A stretch of DNA of 64,000 nucleotides from Caballeronia ptereochthonis (GTDB taxonomy: Bacteria > Pseudomonadota > Gammaproteobacteria > Burkholderiales > Burkholderiaceae). The position numbers were made by a program, and so were the translations under genes. Numbering within the stretch: the stretch's first letter is position 1; each line of letters starts with the position of its first letter. Under the pieces are notes generated by a model that was not told the DNA's origin, did no database searches, and saw nothing but the letters and a program-made list of their open reading frames with translations. Positions 44,202-53,041 of this stretch are shown piece by piece. The stretch covers positions 1-64,000 of the forward strand of contig NZ_FCOB02000018.1 of NCBI RefSeq assembly GCF_001545075.1, in the 5' to 3' direction.

Positions 44202-45965
44202 ATGCCCAACGACGTAGACATCATCACTGACGAGCAGATCGCTTCGATTGCCGATCGCCTGACCGAAGAAGGCCGCAAGGTTTCCCCCATGACCGTTTGG
44301 GCGGAGGCGCGCGGCGCTTCGATCGTCGCCGTTGCGGCGGCTTTGCAGCGATGGCGCGAGACGCGTCAGCCCGCCATGCCGCAGCAGCAGGTTCCGAGCG
44401 GGCTGCCCGACGACCTCGCCGAGACGCTCGTGAACGTCGCGCGGCGGCTCTGGACGGTTTCACGGGATGAAACCGAGCGATTGTCCGGTCAGCGTCTTTC
44501 AGTCGTGACGCAGCGGCTCGCGACGGCACTCTCGGAGCGCGACGAGGCGCTCGCCGAATTCCAGAAGACCGGCGACGAAGCCGCGAAGCATCGTCAGGAA
44601 CTGGACGAACTCACGACAAAGCTGCGCACTTCCGAGGAAACGGTCGCGCGCCTGCGGGAGGAATTCGCGGAAGCCACCGCGCGCGTGCAGGCCATCGAGG
44701 CGCGCGCGTCGACGGAACAATCGCAACTGCAAGCCGTGAAGGCATCGCTCGAGGAGCAGCGGCAGACCAGCGAGACCTTGACCGCGTCGCTGGCGGGCAA
44801 GGACGAAGAGATCGCCCGCATCACGCAGGAACGCGATCAGGCTCGACGCGAGCATGAGCAGTTGCAAGCGGCGGTCTCGGGCAAGGACGAGGAACTCGCG
44901 CGCGTGGCTCAGGAGCGGGATCAGGCGCGGCAGGAGCACGCGAACTTGCAGACGTTGGTTTCAGGCAAGGACGACGAACTCGCGCGTGTGGCTCAGGAGC
45001 GGGATCAGGCGCGGCAGGAGCACGCGAACTTGCAGACGTTGATCTCGGGCAAGGACGAGGAACTCGCGCGCGTGGCTCAGGAGCGGGAGCAGGCGCGGCA
45101 GGAGCACGCGAACCTGCAGACGTTGATCTCGGGCAAGGACGACGAACTCGCGCGCGTGGCTCAGGAGCGCGATCAGGCGCGGCAAGAACACGCGGCGCTG
45201 AGCCAGGCGTCGCAGGAGAAGTCGAAGGAAGCGCAGCGCTGGTCGCAGGATGCGAGCGCCGCGAATTCGCGCGCGGAGGCCGCCGAGGCGCGGGCGAGCG
45301 AAACCCTGTCGCGCATCGCCGCGCTGGAAGCCGAGTTGAACGAAGCGCGCGCCGCGCTGGCTTCGGAACGCGAGACATCGGCGGCGCGCGGCGAGGAAGC
45401 ATCGGCGCAGCGCGATCAGGTGAGTCGCATGACCGCCGAGCTGGAGGAAGCGCGCACGCAGCTCAACCGGATGACCGAGGAAAGAGCCGCGGAAAGCGCC
45501 GAGCTGGCGCGCGCAACGAACGATGCCAGCGGCCTGCGCGAACGCGCCGAGGCGGCGGAGAAAAACGCGACCGAGCTCGCGAAGCGCCTCGTCGAGCAGG
45601 GGCAGAGCGCGGAATCCGAGATCGCCTCGCTGCAGCGTCAGATTTCGGCGCAGGCCAAGGCGCATTCGAAGTCCTATGACGAGCTGCGCGCCAACGCCGA
45701 GCAGTGGGTGACCTACGCGAAGGATTTGCGCCAGCGCCTCGACGTCGCCAACGAGAAGATACTGTTCATCGATGCCCGCAGCACCGGAGAAGTCGCGCTC
45801 ATGCGCAGGCTCGCGGTCGAGCTGGAGCGGCTGAAGCCGGATCACGAGCTGGTCCTTCGCGAGGCGCAGCAGAAGCTGATCGGAGACAAGATGTCGCAGC
45901 AGCTCGCGCAAAAGGGCTATCGCTACGATCCGGCCACGGCGGTCATGTCGAAGATCGAAGGCTGA
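44202..45965 (+). CDS. KfrA-like DNA-binding coiled-coil protein
   Basis: A 587-residue protein. The N-terminal 90 residues (ITDEQIASIADRLTEEGRKV, VSPMTVWAEARGASI) form the KfrA_N DNA-binding domain. From about residue 95 to the end it is a continuous acidic/basic coiled coil (Glu, Gln, Ala, Arg rich). Residues 199-338 consist of five tandem 28-residue units (DNA repeat at 44796-45215). Plasmid KfrA proteins bind DNA and form networks; a chromosomal version could organise DNA or act as a repressor. The start ATG at 44202 is preferred over 44169. It is probably monocistronic. Confidence 0.85.
   Translation: MPNDVDIITDEQIASIADRLTEEGRKVSPMTVWAEARGASIVAVAAALQRWRETRQPAMPQQQVPSGLPDDLAETLVNVARRLWTVSRDETERLSGQRLSVVTQRLATALSERDEALAEFQKTGDEAAKHRQELDELTTKLRTSEETVARLREEFAEATARVQAIEARASTEQSQLQAVKASLEEQRQTSETLTASLAGKDEEIARITQERDQARREHEQLQAAVSGKDEELARVAQERDQARQEHANLQTLVSGKDDELARVAQERDQARQEHANLQTLISGKDEELARVAQEREQARQEHANLQTLISGKDDELARVAQERDQARQEHAALSQASQEKSKEAQRWSQDASAANSRAEAAEARASETLSRIAALEAELNEARAALASERETSAARGEEASAQRDQVSRMTAELEEARTQLNRMTEERAAESAELARATNDASGLRERAEAAEKNATELAKRLVEQGQSAESEIASLQRQISAQAKAHSKSYDELRANAEQWVTYAKDLRQRLDVANEKILFIDARSTGEVALMRRLAVELERLKPDHELVLREAQQKLIGDKMSQQLAQKGYRYDPATAVMSKIEG
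44796..45215 (+). repeat. Five 84-bp tandem repeats inside the KfrA-like gene
   Basis: Units begin at 44796, 44880, 44964, 45048 and 45132. Each encodes 28 residues of the form GKD(E/D)ELARVAQERDQAR, then QEHANLQTL(V/I)S. The three middle units are nearly identical, while the first and last have diverged. The length is a multiple of seven (28), so each unit adds four heptads and copy-number change would keep the coiled coil in register. Confidence 0.9.
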
Positions 45966-45978
45966 CGGCTTCGTGACC

Positions 45979-46374
45979 ATGGAAACGATGACCATCGGCG
46001 CGTCGATCGACCGCGACTGGCGCGAGCTCTACGACGCGATCTGGCATCCCGAAGTCTTCCCGACCTGGGCATCGGGACTCGCGCAGTCGACGCTCGAAGA
46101 CCACGGCGATCACTGGCGCGCTCGCGGCCCCGAAGGCGAGGTGACGATCCGCTTCACCGGCTACAACGCGTTCGGGGTCATGGATCATCGCGTCGATCTT
46201 CCGGGCGGCGATCAGGTGTACGTGCCGCTGCGCGTCTTTCAGAACGGCGCGGGCGCGGAAGTGGCGCTCACGCTGTTTCGCCAGCCCGGCATGTCGGACG
46301 AAAAATTCGCGGCCGACGCCGAGTGGGTCCGCCGCGATCTCGCCACGCTCGCCGCGCGATACGCAAAAGCGTAG
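45979..46374 (+). CDS. SRPBCC-fold protein
   Basis: A 131-residue polyketide-cyclase/START-like (SRPBCC) protein: ETMTIGASIDRDWRELYDAI, WHPEVFPTWASGL and the C-terminal helix FAADAEWVRRDLATLAARYA. Such proteins bind small hydrophobic ligands in a deep cavity. A GTG at 45973 is an alternative start. It begins 13 bases after the KfrA-like gene and ends 9 bases before the convergent propeller gene. The ligand is unknown. Confidence 0.8.
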   Translation: METMTIGASIDRDWRELYDAIWHPEVFPTWASGLAQSTLEDHGDHWRARGPEGEVTIRFTGYNAFGVMDHRVDLPGGDQVYVPLRVFQNGAGAEVALTLFRQPGMSDEKFAADAEWVRRDLATLAARYAKA

Positions 46375-46383
46375 CGCCGCGCT

Positions 46384-48567
46384 TCACGGCGTCCACCGGT
46401 ACATCAGGATCTTCGCGCGGGCGTCGTCTTCCACGAGAACGACGTACTCGCCGTTCGCGCGGCGCGTCGCGCTGATGCCCAGTTCCACATCCACATAACC
46501 GCTCGTGCCGCCGACGTTCGCGCCCGGCGTCATGGCGCCGACCGGCGCGCCGGTGCGCGCGTCGTACACGTCCACTTTCTGCGTATAGAGCTCCGCGACG
46601 AAGAGATAGTCGCCCGCCGTCGCGACGCCGACCGTCGTCACGGGTGGACTGCCCGCCGTGTTCCACGGCAGCGCGATCACATATGTCATGACCGGCGCGC
46701 CCGTGCTCCAGTTGTCGTAGCGCGCGAGATACGGACCGGCTTCCTTCCAGCGGGCCGCATCGTAAGGGACCGCCTGCGTGAAGCCGGAGACGTACATCGT
46801 GTCCGTCTCGGCCACGTACAGCACGCGTCCGATGCGCGTAAACGGCGCGGGCATCGGGTAGGTCTTCGACGCGGCGTACGAATAGATCGGGTTGCCGGGC
46901 GCATCGAAGCCCTGAACCGGCATCTGGCGGATGCCGCTCGTCGGCGTGCCGAACCAGACGCCGCCCGCCGAATCGACCCAGATGAAGCTGTTGCCGACCG
47001 TGCTGCCCGTCGATGGATTGCCGGTGAATTCGTTGCCGCCGAGGCGGCCGTCGCCGTTGATGTCGCGCCACATCCATTCGCCCGAGCTCGGCTGATTCGC
47101 GGGAAAACCGCCGGAAATGAAGGTCTCCGCGAACATGCCCGACGGAATCGCGATGCTGCCGTGCGCCGCGTCGAAGCGATGCACGTAAAGCTCGTGCGAA
47201 TACGGATCGAGCGTGTACAGATAGGGGCGGTTGCCGTTCAGGCGCCGCACCATCGGCTCGCCGCGCACGCCGCGTCCGATGTGCAGCGGCGGATCGTCGG
47301 GATAGGTGAAGCGATCGACCGTGTAGGCGGTGTAGGTCCACTGCTTGCCGGGCGGCTTCGTCCAGTCCATCGTGAAGATTTTCGAGCCTGTGTAGACGGT
47401 GTCCGGCGCGCCCGGATCGAAGTCCGCGCCATCGACGAACACGAGGCCGTCGAGCTCCCACAGCAAGGATCGCGACGTGCCCCTGAACGCCTGCAGCACC
47501 GCGCCGGAGCCGACCGAAGCCGAGTTCAGTCCGCGCGGTCCCGCGCCGTTCTGGCCGACATAAAGATTGCCCGCGGAATCGAAGCCGATGCCGGTGATGA
47601 AGTTGAAGCGCCCCGCATCGATCGCGCCGGCGGGCGCGTGGTTCACGCCGTTCAGCGTGCCGACAGGCGTCGCGGCCTGGAGCGCCGAAGTGGCCGTCTT
47701 TTTGTAGGGCAGGATCTGCTGGCCCGGGCCGATATCGGCGATATACAGGTCGCCCGACGGCGATATCGCGATGTCCGCGGGCACCGTGCCGTTCGGCAGG
47801 ACCGGCGCGCCGCCGAGCAGCGCGCCCGTCGCGGAATAGTGAGCGACGGCCGGCTGCCCCGTCAGCGCGCCGACGATCGCCCACAAGGAGCCGTCCGCGT
47901 CGAGCGCGATGCGTCCGGGCGACGCGACATCGAACGAACGCTTGCGGCGCATCGTATTCGCATCGAACACGACGATGCGATTCGCATATTGATCGGAGAC
48001 GAAAAGCTCGCTGTCGCTGGCCGCGAGCCCGCGTATGCCGGCGTCGGCGCCGGCGGGAACCGTATCGACGATCAGGAAGCTGTTCTTCGTCGCGTTCGCG
48101 CTGTTGCCCACGCCGCCCGCGAACGGCGCGCCCTGCGCGATATTGCCGAGCGCGCGCCGCGTGATGCCGAACCACGTATGGCCGTTGGGCGGATAGTCCG
48201 CGCCGACGAGGCCGCCGCCCTGATTGCCGATCGACATCGCGGCGTAAACATAGCTGCCATTGGACGTCACTGCATCGCCGCCCGCCGCGCCCCAGCCGTG
48301 CGTCGCGCCCGCGACCGTGACGCGGTCGCCGTTGCGGTACGCTGCGATCTCGGCGCCGCTCTCGTCCCACGGCGAGTTGGTGTAGACAGTGCCGTCGGAT
48401 GCGACATGCAGCGCCTGGATGTCCTGCTGCATCCATTTGCCGTCGCCGAAACCGAAGGTGTTGCCGATCCACGAAGTCGTGTACGCGAGTTGCGCACGGG
48501 CGTCGTCGGCGTGCGGCGCGAGGCTGAGTGCCAAGAGACAGGTCATCGATAAGGTAAATCGTTTCAT
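46384..48567 (-). CDS. Secreted beta-propeller protein with EF-hand-like loop
   Basis: A 727-residue exported protein. MKRFTLSMTCLLALSLAPHA is the signal peptide (cleavage after about residue 26). The mature protein contains NHL/propeller-like repeats such as DIAISPSGDLYIADIGPGQQ, GIGFDSAGNLYVGQNGAG and VGVATAGDYLFVAELYTQKV. A calcium-loop consensus DxNxDGxLxxxE occurs at residues 502-513 (DINGDGRLGGNEF). Few cysteines are present. The ATG at 48567 gives the signal peptide; the ORF upstream to 48648 is rejected. It stands alone, transcribed away from the AraC remnant. A role in an extracellular lyase, oxidase or adhesion process is possible, but no catalytic motif was found. Confidence 0.7.
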   Translation of the reverse strand: MKRFTLSMTCLLALSLAPHADDARAQLAYTTSWIGNTFGFGDGKWMQQDIQALHVASDGTVYTNSPWDESGAEIAAYRNGDRVTVAGATHGWGAAGGDAVTSNGSYVYAAMSIGNQGGGLVGADYPPNGHTWFGITRRALGNIAQGAPFAGGVGNSANATKNSFLIVDTVPAGADAGIRGLAASDSELFVSDQYANRIVVFDANTMRRKRSFDVASPGRIALDADGSLWAIVGALTGQPAVAHYSATGALLGGAPVLPNGTVPADIAISPSGDLYIADIGPGQQILPYKKTATSALQAATPVGTLNGVNHAPAGAIDAGRFNFITGIGFDSAGNLYVGQNGAGPRGLNSASVGSGAVLQAFRGTSRSLLWELDGLVFVDGADFDPGAPDTVYTGSKIFTMDWTKPPGKQWTYTAYTVDRFTYPDDPPLHIGRGVRGEPMVRRLNGNRPYLYTLDPYSHELYVHRFDAAHGSIAIPSGMFAETFISGGFPANQPSSGEWMWRDINGDGRLGGNEFTGNPSTGSTVGNSFIWVDSAGGVWFGTPTSGIRQMPVQGFDAPGNPIYSYAASKTYPMPAPFTRIGRVLYVAETDTMYVSGFTQAVPYDAARWKEAGPYLARYDNWSTGAPVMTYVIALPWNTAGSPPVTTVGVATAGDYLFVAELYTQKVDVYDARTGAPVGAMTPGANVGGTSGYVDVELGISATRRANGEYVVLVEDDARAKILMYRWTP

Positions 48568-48709
48568 TGCCCGGATCCTTGGTTCAGGGGCTGCTATTTT
48601 GCCTATCGGCCCGATGAGGCGCAGCTTGAGACGGAACTTCCGATGCACGATGACGGTGCGCTTCGGCTAGTATTGGCCCCATGAAGAAAGCGCGGGAGCG
48701 GAAGTCGAA

Positions 48710-49003
48710 ATGAGCGATCGCAAGAAAGGGACCGCATCGGACTGGGTGCGGCGCGCCCAGCCGGGCGAAGGCATCGAGCGGATCGAGGCCTGGTTCGGCG
48801 GCAAGGCGTACGGCATGCACCGGCACGACACCTACGCGATCGGCCGTACACTCGCGGGCTTTGCCGATCAGAGTCATATGACGCGGCAGTTCACGCGCGC
48901 CTACGGCATGCCGCCGGCGCGCTGGCGGACGATCGCGCGCGGCGTCGGTCCGCGCTCAGCGTCTGCACGATCGTTCAAGACGCGCGCGCCGGGCGGGCGT
49001 TAG
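48710..49003 (+). pseudogene. AraC-type regulator gene with large internal deletion
   Basis: The 97-residue ORF starts with the typical cupin-domain N-terminus of an AraC regulator (WVRRAQPGEGIERIEAWFGG, GMHRHDTYAIGRTLAG). It then jumps directly to the end of the second HTH, FADQSHMTRQFTRAYGMPPA, and a normal C-terminus. About 190-200 residues are missing and the frame is kept. The join lies in CTCGCGGGCTTT (48851-48862). The family consensus (LAG at one side, DAGF at the other) implies GCGGGC on both parents. DNA binding is impossible without the first HTH. Confidence 0.8.
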
Positions 49004-49042
49004 CCTCGGCTTCCTTCATCGTCACGGTTACGGAGCCACATC

Positions 49043-49432
49043 ATGACATCAGGTCCATCCACACGCGGCCAGCGCATCGCGATCGATCCGCTCGACAAGG
49101 CGCGCCAGATCGACGGCTTCTGGCAACAGCGCGTGATCGCCGAAATGAACGACTACCAGTTCAAGGTCGCGCGCGTCGAAGGTGACTTCATCTGGCACCG
49201 TCACGCCGACACCGACGAGACCTTCATCGTCCTCGAAGGCGAATTGCGCATCGACTTTCGCGATGGCGCGATGCATCTTCGCGCGGGCGAGCTCGGCATC
49301 GTGCCGAAGGGGGTGGAGCACAAGCCGTATGCGGCGGGCGAAGTGAAGATACTGCTGATCGAGCCGCGCGGCGTCGTGAATACCGGCGATGCCCGGAGCG
49401 ATCGCACGGTGCCGAACGATCTCTGGATTTGA
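49043..49432 (+). CDS. Cupin-domain protein
   Basis: A 129-residue single-cupin protein. Motif 1 is WHRHADTDETFIVLEGELRI and motif 2 is GELGIVPKGVEHKPYA, which together give a metal site of His, His, Glu and His. It closely resembles small stand-alone cupins of unknown function often found near AraC regulators; the AraC remnant just upstream may once have controlled it. CGGAG precedes the ATG at 49043. Confidence 0.88.
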   Translation: MTSGPSTRGQRIAIDPLDKARQIDGFWQQRVIAEMNDYQFKVARVEGDFIWHRHADTDETFIVLEGELRIDFRDGAMHLRAGELGIVPKGVEHKPYAAGEVKILLIEPRGVVNTGDARSDRTVPNDLWI

Positions 49433-49513
49433 CGAGTCGCAGGCGGGAGCGGCGGCGCCGGCAAGCTATCATGTGCACATTGCAAAATGTGCCGCACAGG
49501 CCGGAGAACCCTT

Positions 49514-50695
49514 ATGGCTGCACCCCAGGAAAGCGTCAGCATGGCGTTGTTCTGTGATTTCGAGAACGTCGCCTTGGGCGTTCGCGATGCAAAGTACGAG
49601 AAATTCGACATCCGACCCGTGCTCGAACGCCTGCTGCTGAAGGGAAGCATCGTCGTCAAGAAAGCCTATTGCGACTGGGACCGCTACAAGGGCTTCAAGG
49701 CCTCGATGCACGAAGCCAGTTTCGAAATGATCGAAATTCCGCACGTGCGCCAGTCGGGGAAGAACTCGGCCGATATCCGTCTCGTCGTCGATGCGCTCGA
49801 TCTCTGCTACACGAAATCGCATGTCGATACCTTCGTCATCATCAGCGGAGACTCCGATTTCTCGCCGCTCGTGTCGAAGCTGCGCGAGAACGCGAAGAAG
49901 GTGATCGGCGTGGGCGTGAAGAACTCGACTTCCGACCTGCTTGTCGCCAATTGCGACGAATTCATCTTTTACGACGATCTCGTGCGCGAGCAGCAACGCG
50001 CGATTGCCAAGCGTGACGCGCGCGAAGCGAAGCGCGCACCCGAAGAAGACCGTCAGCCGAAGCAGGAGATGGAAGCGCGCAAGTCCCAGGCGATTGCCAT
50101 CGCGGTCGAAACCTTCGAGGCGCTCGCTTCGGAGCGCGGCGAGAGCGGCAAGATCTGGGCTTCGGTGCTCAAGAGCGCGATCAAGCGGCGCAAGCCCGGC
50201 TTCAGCGAGGCGCACTATGGCTTCAGGGCATTCGGCAATCTGCTCGATGAAGCGCAATCGCGCGGTCTTCTCGAAGTCGGACGCGATGATAAATCCGGCG
50301 CGTTCGTTTTTCGCTCCGTGATGACGAGCGCGGTGGATGTCAGGCATGGCGAGACGCCGGCGGCATCGAAAGAAAGCGAGGGGACGGAGAACGCAGACCG
50401 CAGGGCCGCGTGGCAGCCGGCGCAGGCGGCTGCACAGGAACCGCAGGTCGTCGCGGAACGGGAGACGCCTGAAGTGCCGAGTGAATCGAAGAAGAGAAAA
50501 TCGACCGCGCCGCGTCGCACGCGCAAGACGGCCGCGAAGCAATCTCCGTCACCGGTCGATGCGCCGCCAGATTCGGAAGCAAGTGCGCCGATAGAGGAAG
50601 CAGTTGCACAGACCAAGCCCGCGAAGCCCTCACGCAAATCGACCTCTCGCGCCGGTCGTTCGCGCAAGGCTGCGGAGAAAGTGAGCGATCAGTGA
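49514..50695 (+). CDS. NYN-LOTUS (OST-HTH) putative RNase
   Basis: A 393-residue protein. The NYN (LabA/DUF88) nuclease domain covers residues 8-160: Asp15 in ALFCDFENVAL, SADIRLVVDALDLCY, and Asp113/Asp115 in IISGDSDFSPLVSKL supply the acidic metal site. Residues about 190-275 form a LOTUS/OST-HTH domain (FEALASERGESGKIWASVLK, RKPGFSEAHYGFRAFGNLL), which binds RNA or G-quadruplexes. The tail (about 285-393) is long, disordered and Lys/Arg/Ser/Pro-rich. The NYN plus LOTUS order is known in bacteria. It probably cleaves structured RNA. Confidence 0.9.
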   Translation: MAAPQESVSMALFCDFENVALGVRDAKYEKFDIRPVLERLLLKGSIVVKKAYCDWDRYKGFKASMHEASFEMIEIPHVRQSGKNSADIRLVVDALDLCYTKSHVDTFVIISGDSDFSPLVSKLRENAKKVIGVGVKNSTSDLLVANCDEFIFYDDLVREQQRAIAKRDAREAKRAPEEDRQPKQEMEARKSQAIAIAVETFEALASERGESGKIWASVLKSAIKRRKPGFSEAHYGFRAFGNLLDEAQSRGLLEVGRDDKSGAFVFRSVMTSAVDVRHGETPAASKESEGTENADRRAAWQPAQAAAQEPQVVAERETPEVPSESKKRKSTAPRRTRKTAAKQSPSPVDAPPDSEASAPIEEAVAQTKPAKPSRKSTSRAGRSRKAAEKVSDQ

Positions 50696-50877
50696 GAGCA
50701 CGCACCGGCTGTGCACGCTTCGGGAACCGCCACGAGTAGTGGCCATCCGATCTCGAAGCGCTCAAGCCGCACTTCGGCATCGGCGACGAAAGAAAGGTGA
50801 GCCGGGACATCCCGTCGACGGTTTCAGGACGAGCCGCGCTCCATTGAGCGAAGTGATGCGCAGGGTGTGAGGGCGGT

Positions 50878-52293
50878 TCAGCGCGAACCTCGCTCCATCG
50901 TGCCCGCAGCCGTCTCGCGCGCTTGCGCCGCGGCATGCTCCTCGGCGCGCCAGCGTTGCCGCGAGCGATACATCGTCGCCACGGCGATGCGCGCCATCTT
51001 CACCCAGCCCGATGGACGCGGGTCCGCGAGCATGCTGAGCGCGCGCGCATAGTCGAGCGTGAGGCCCGGCGTCCATGCCATCGTGGCGGCGCGCTTGCGC
51101 ACTTGCGCGGCGACCCAGAGTTCAGGCGTCGCCATGATGCGCACCAGCGGCTTCCATCCTCCGCCCTTGCCCCACACGCGTGCCGACGCGCCCTCGATGG
51201 CCGCTTCCAGGGCCCGCGCCACGCTGCTCGAGCAGTTGCGATACGTGAGGTTGTAGGTCGTATCGCGGCGATATGCGTCCCAGAAGCGCGCGAGCCGTTC
51301 CGGATCGTAGTTGCGGATGCGGACCTGCTGCGTCGATGGACACCATGTCCTCGATTCGGTCGCATAGTCGGGCTGGAAGAGGCCGGGAACGTCGTTCTCG
51401 CGCGTCGCGCGAAGCGTGCGCGAGAACTCGTTCGGCGAACGGTCGATCTCGATCGCCGGATAAAGGCTGATATAGACGCCTTCGGGCGTTTCCAGCGCCG
51501 CGTGGCCCGTGGAGATGGTTCCGTTCCTGTCCACGGCGGCGATGTAGCGATCGACGATCAACTGCCGCCTTGGCTGCGCTCTCGCCGATCCGACCGGCGT
51601 CCATACGTGCACGGTCAACGCGGCTTCGTCGGGTGCGGGCGGCCCGTCGAAGACGACGCCGGCGACGGCCGGCGGCGCGTGCGTCGAATCATTCGCATTC
51701 TGCATGGCCGCCTTCGCGGCGCCTTCGACAGCGGGATTCGCCGCCATGCGCCGCACGCGCGTCGCGAGCAGGATCATGTTCCAGCCGCCGAAGAAGAGTC
51801 CGAACGCGACGCAGTACGCGACAGTACCCGCGTAATGATCGGGATAGGGCTGATAGAAGAAGATGGCGATGGCGATTTCGAGCACGCCGCCCGCCGTCGC
51901 GAGGCGCCATCTGCGAAAGCGGACCACGCGCGCCGAGATGATCTGCAGCGTGCCATCGACGAGAAAGAGCGTGCCGAAGATGAGCGAAAGCGCGAAGTTG
52001 CCGTGCTCGCCGCCGATCAGCACGAGCATCGCCGACAGGCAGAAGGTCGTGCCTTTTACGTAGCGCAGCGTGCGCTGCCCGCCCATGCCGGTCCACGCTA
52101 CAGCCAGTGTGGCGAGCCCTTCGAGCAGCATCAGCAGCGCAAAGGGCATGATCGGGAAATAGAGGGCGCCGTCGAGCGCATCCGTGAAGACGACCGCGCC
52201 GAGCGCGATGCTGAGCAACCCGAGCGTCAGCACGGTGCGCCAGCGGGTGCGCAAATAATCGACGCCGAGAAGAATCATCACGAGACGAACCAT
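50878..52293 (-). CDS. HdeD-like membrane protein with C-terminal papain-like domain
   Basis: A 471-residue inner-membrane protein. Residues about 1-190 have six hydrophobic segments of the HdeD/DUF308 type (WRTVLTLGLLSIALGAVVFT, VVRFRRWRLATAGGVLEIAI). The C-terminal 230 residues are soluble. His264 in STGHAALE precedes Cys354 in YRNCSSSVARALEAA, the His-before-Cys order of circularly permuted papain/NlpC-like folds (YiiX, DUF4105). The ATG at 52293 has GGAG at a good distance; 52317 is an alternative start. A membrane-anchored protease, transferase or amidase is suggested, not proved. Confidence 0.72.
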   Translation of the reverse strand: MVRLVMILLGVDYLRTRWRTVLTLGLLSIALGAVVFTDALDGALYFPIMPFALLMLLEGLATLAVAWTGMGGQRTLRYVKGTTFCLSAMLVLIGGEHGNFALSLIFGTLFLVDGTLQIISARVVRFRRWRLATAGGVLEIAIAIFFYQPYPDHYAGTVAYCVAFGLFFGGWNMILLATRVRRMAANPAVEGAAKAAMQNANDSTHAPPAVAGVVFDGPPAPDEAALTVHVWTPVGSARAQPRRQLIVDRYIAAVDRNGTISTGHAALETPEGVYISLYPAIEIDRSPNEFSRTLRATRENDVPGLFQPDYATESRTWCPSTQQVRIRNYDPERLARFWDAYRRDTTYNLTYRNCSSSVARALEAAIEGASARVWGKGGGWKPLVRIMATPELWVAAQVRKRAATMAWTPGLTLDYARALSMLADPRPSGWVKMARIAVATMYRSRQRWRAEEHAAAQARETAAGTMERGSR

Positions 52294-52481
52294 CGCTTTC
52301 TCCGTCTGATCGTTCATGCCTTGCGCGGCGGCGTCATTGCGACATGCGCGGCCAACCAATATATATGACATTGACGAGAGAAACGGCAAGAACGTCCGGC
52401 GGCCCGGCGTGACTTCAAAACGCAGACGAATGCGCGCGGCTGCCGTGCACCCTGCACGAGAGCCGCGCGCGATGGCTTCTC

Positions 52482-52635
52482 TTACTGCACCGCATGCTTC
52501 GCGGCATCTTCGATGACCGCCGCGACCTGCCTGGGCTTCGATTCATACACGGAATGGCTCGCGCCCGGGATGACCGTCATGTGGCTGTGCGCGCGCTCGT
52601 GGTACCAGCGCTCCAGCCGAGGCTGCTTGCAAGAT
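52482..52635 (-). pseudogene. Alpha/beta hydrolase gene, C-terminal remnant
   Basis: The minus strand encodes LERWYHERAHSHMTVIPGAS, then HSVYESKPRQVAAVIEDA and KHAVQ with a TAA at 52482-52484. The SHSVYESxP stretch is the region around the catalytic histidine of alpha/beta hydrolases. No start, oxyanion or GxSxG region remains upstream. The next gene is DUF4148 at 52694. Confidence 0.65.
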
Positions 52636-52693
52636 ACGCTTCATGAAAAGCGCCGCTTGGGCGAATGAGGGATCAGCGATCCGGGTAGGTGGA

Positions 52694-53041
52694 TCAACGG
52701 CCGAAGTACGGCTGACAGAAGTCGATCGGACCGACGCACGAATTCTTCGTCGCGGCGTGCTTCGATACGCCCGATGCGCCCGTGCCGCTCCGCGTGCCGC
52801 CATATGCTTGCGCCGCGATGCTGCCGCCTTGCTGCGCGGCGACCTTCGCTTCCGCTGACTGAATATCGGACGGGTAGTACGGATCGCTTGCGAGCGCCGG
52901 GTCATAGCCGGCCTTTTCGACGGCGACGAGATCGGCGCGCACTTGCGCACGCGTGACCGGTCCGTTCGACTGAGCGAATGCCAACGCCGGAGCGGCAAGC
53001 GTGGCGGCGGCGAGGGTGAGGCAAACGAGATGCTTCTTCAT
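52694..53041 (-). CDS. DUF4148 exported protein
   Basis: A 115-residue protein with signal peptide MKKHLVCLTLAAATLAAPAL (cleavage after AFA, residue 23). VTRAQVRADLVAVEKAGYDP and YPSDIQSAEAKVAAQQGGS are the DUF4148 signature. Compared with the copy at 43626 it has an extra C-terminal tail with two cysteines (KNSCVGPIDFCQPYFGR). AAGGAG precedes the ATG at 53041. The function is unknown. Confidence 0.9.
   Translation of the reverse strand: MKKHLVCLTLAAATLAAPALAFAQSNGPVTRAQVRADLVAVEKAGYDPALASDPYYPSDIQSAEAKVAAQQGGSIAAQAYGGTRSGTGASGVSKHAATKNSCVGPIDFCQPYFGR

Noticed and set aside
44796..45215. CRISPR-like repeat array
   Set aside because: The 84-bp units are contiguous, have no spacers and are in frame in a coiled-coil protein.
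46268..48472. 734-residue minus-strand ORF
   Set aside because: It overlaps the propeller gene in another frame and is Arg-rich with no signal peptide or repeats.
50696..50877. Possible minus-strand peptide reading VRLERFEIGWPLLVAVPEAC
   Set aside because: It is under 50 codons, lacks a start and a ribosome-binding site, and has no known match.
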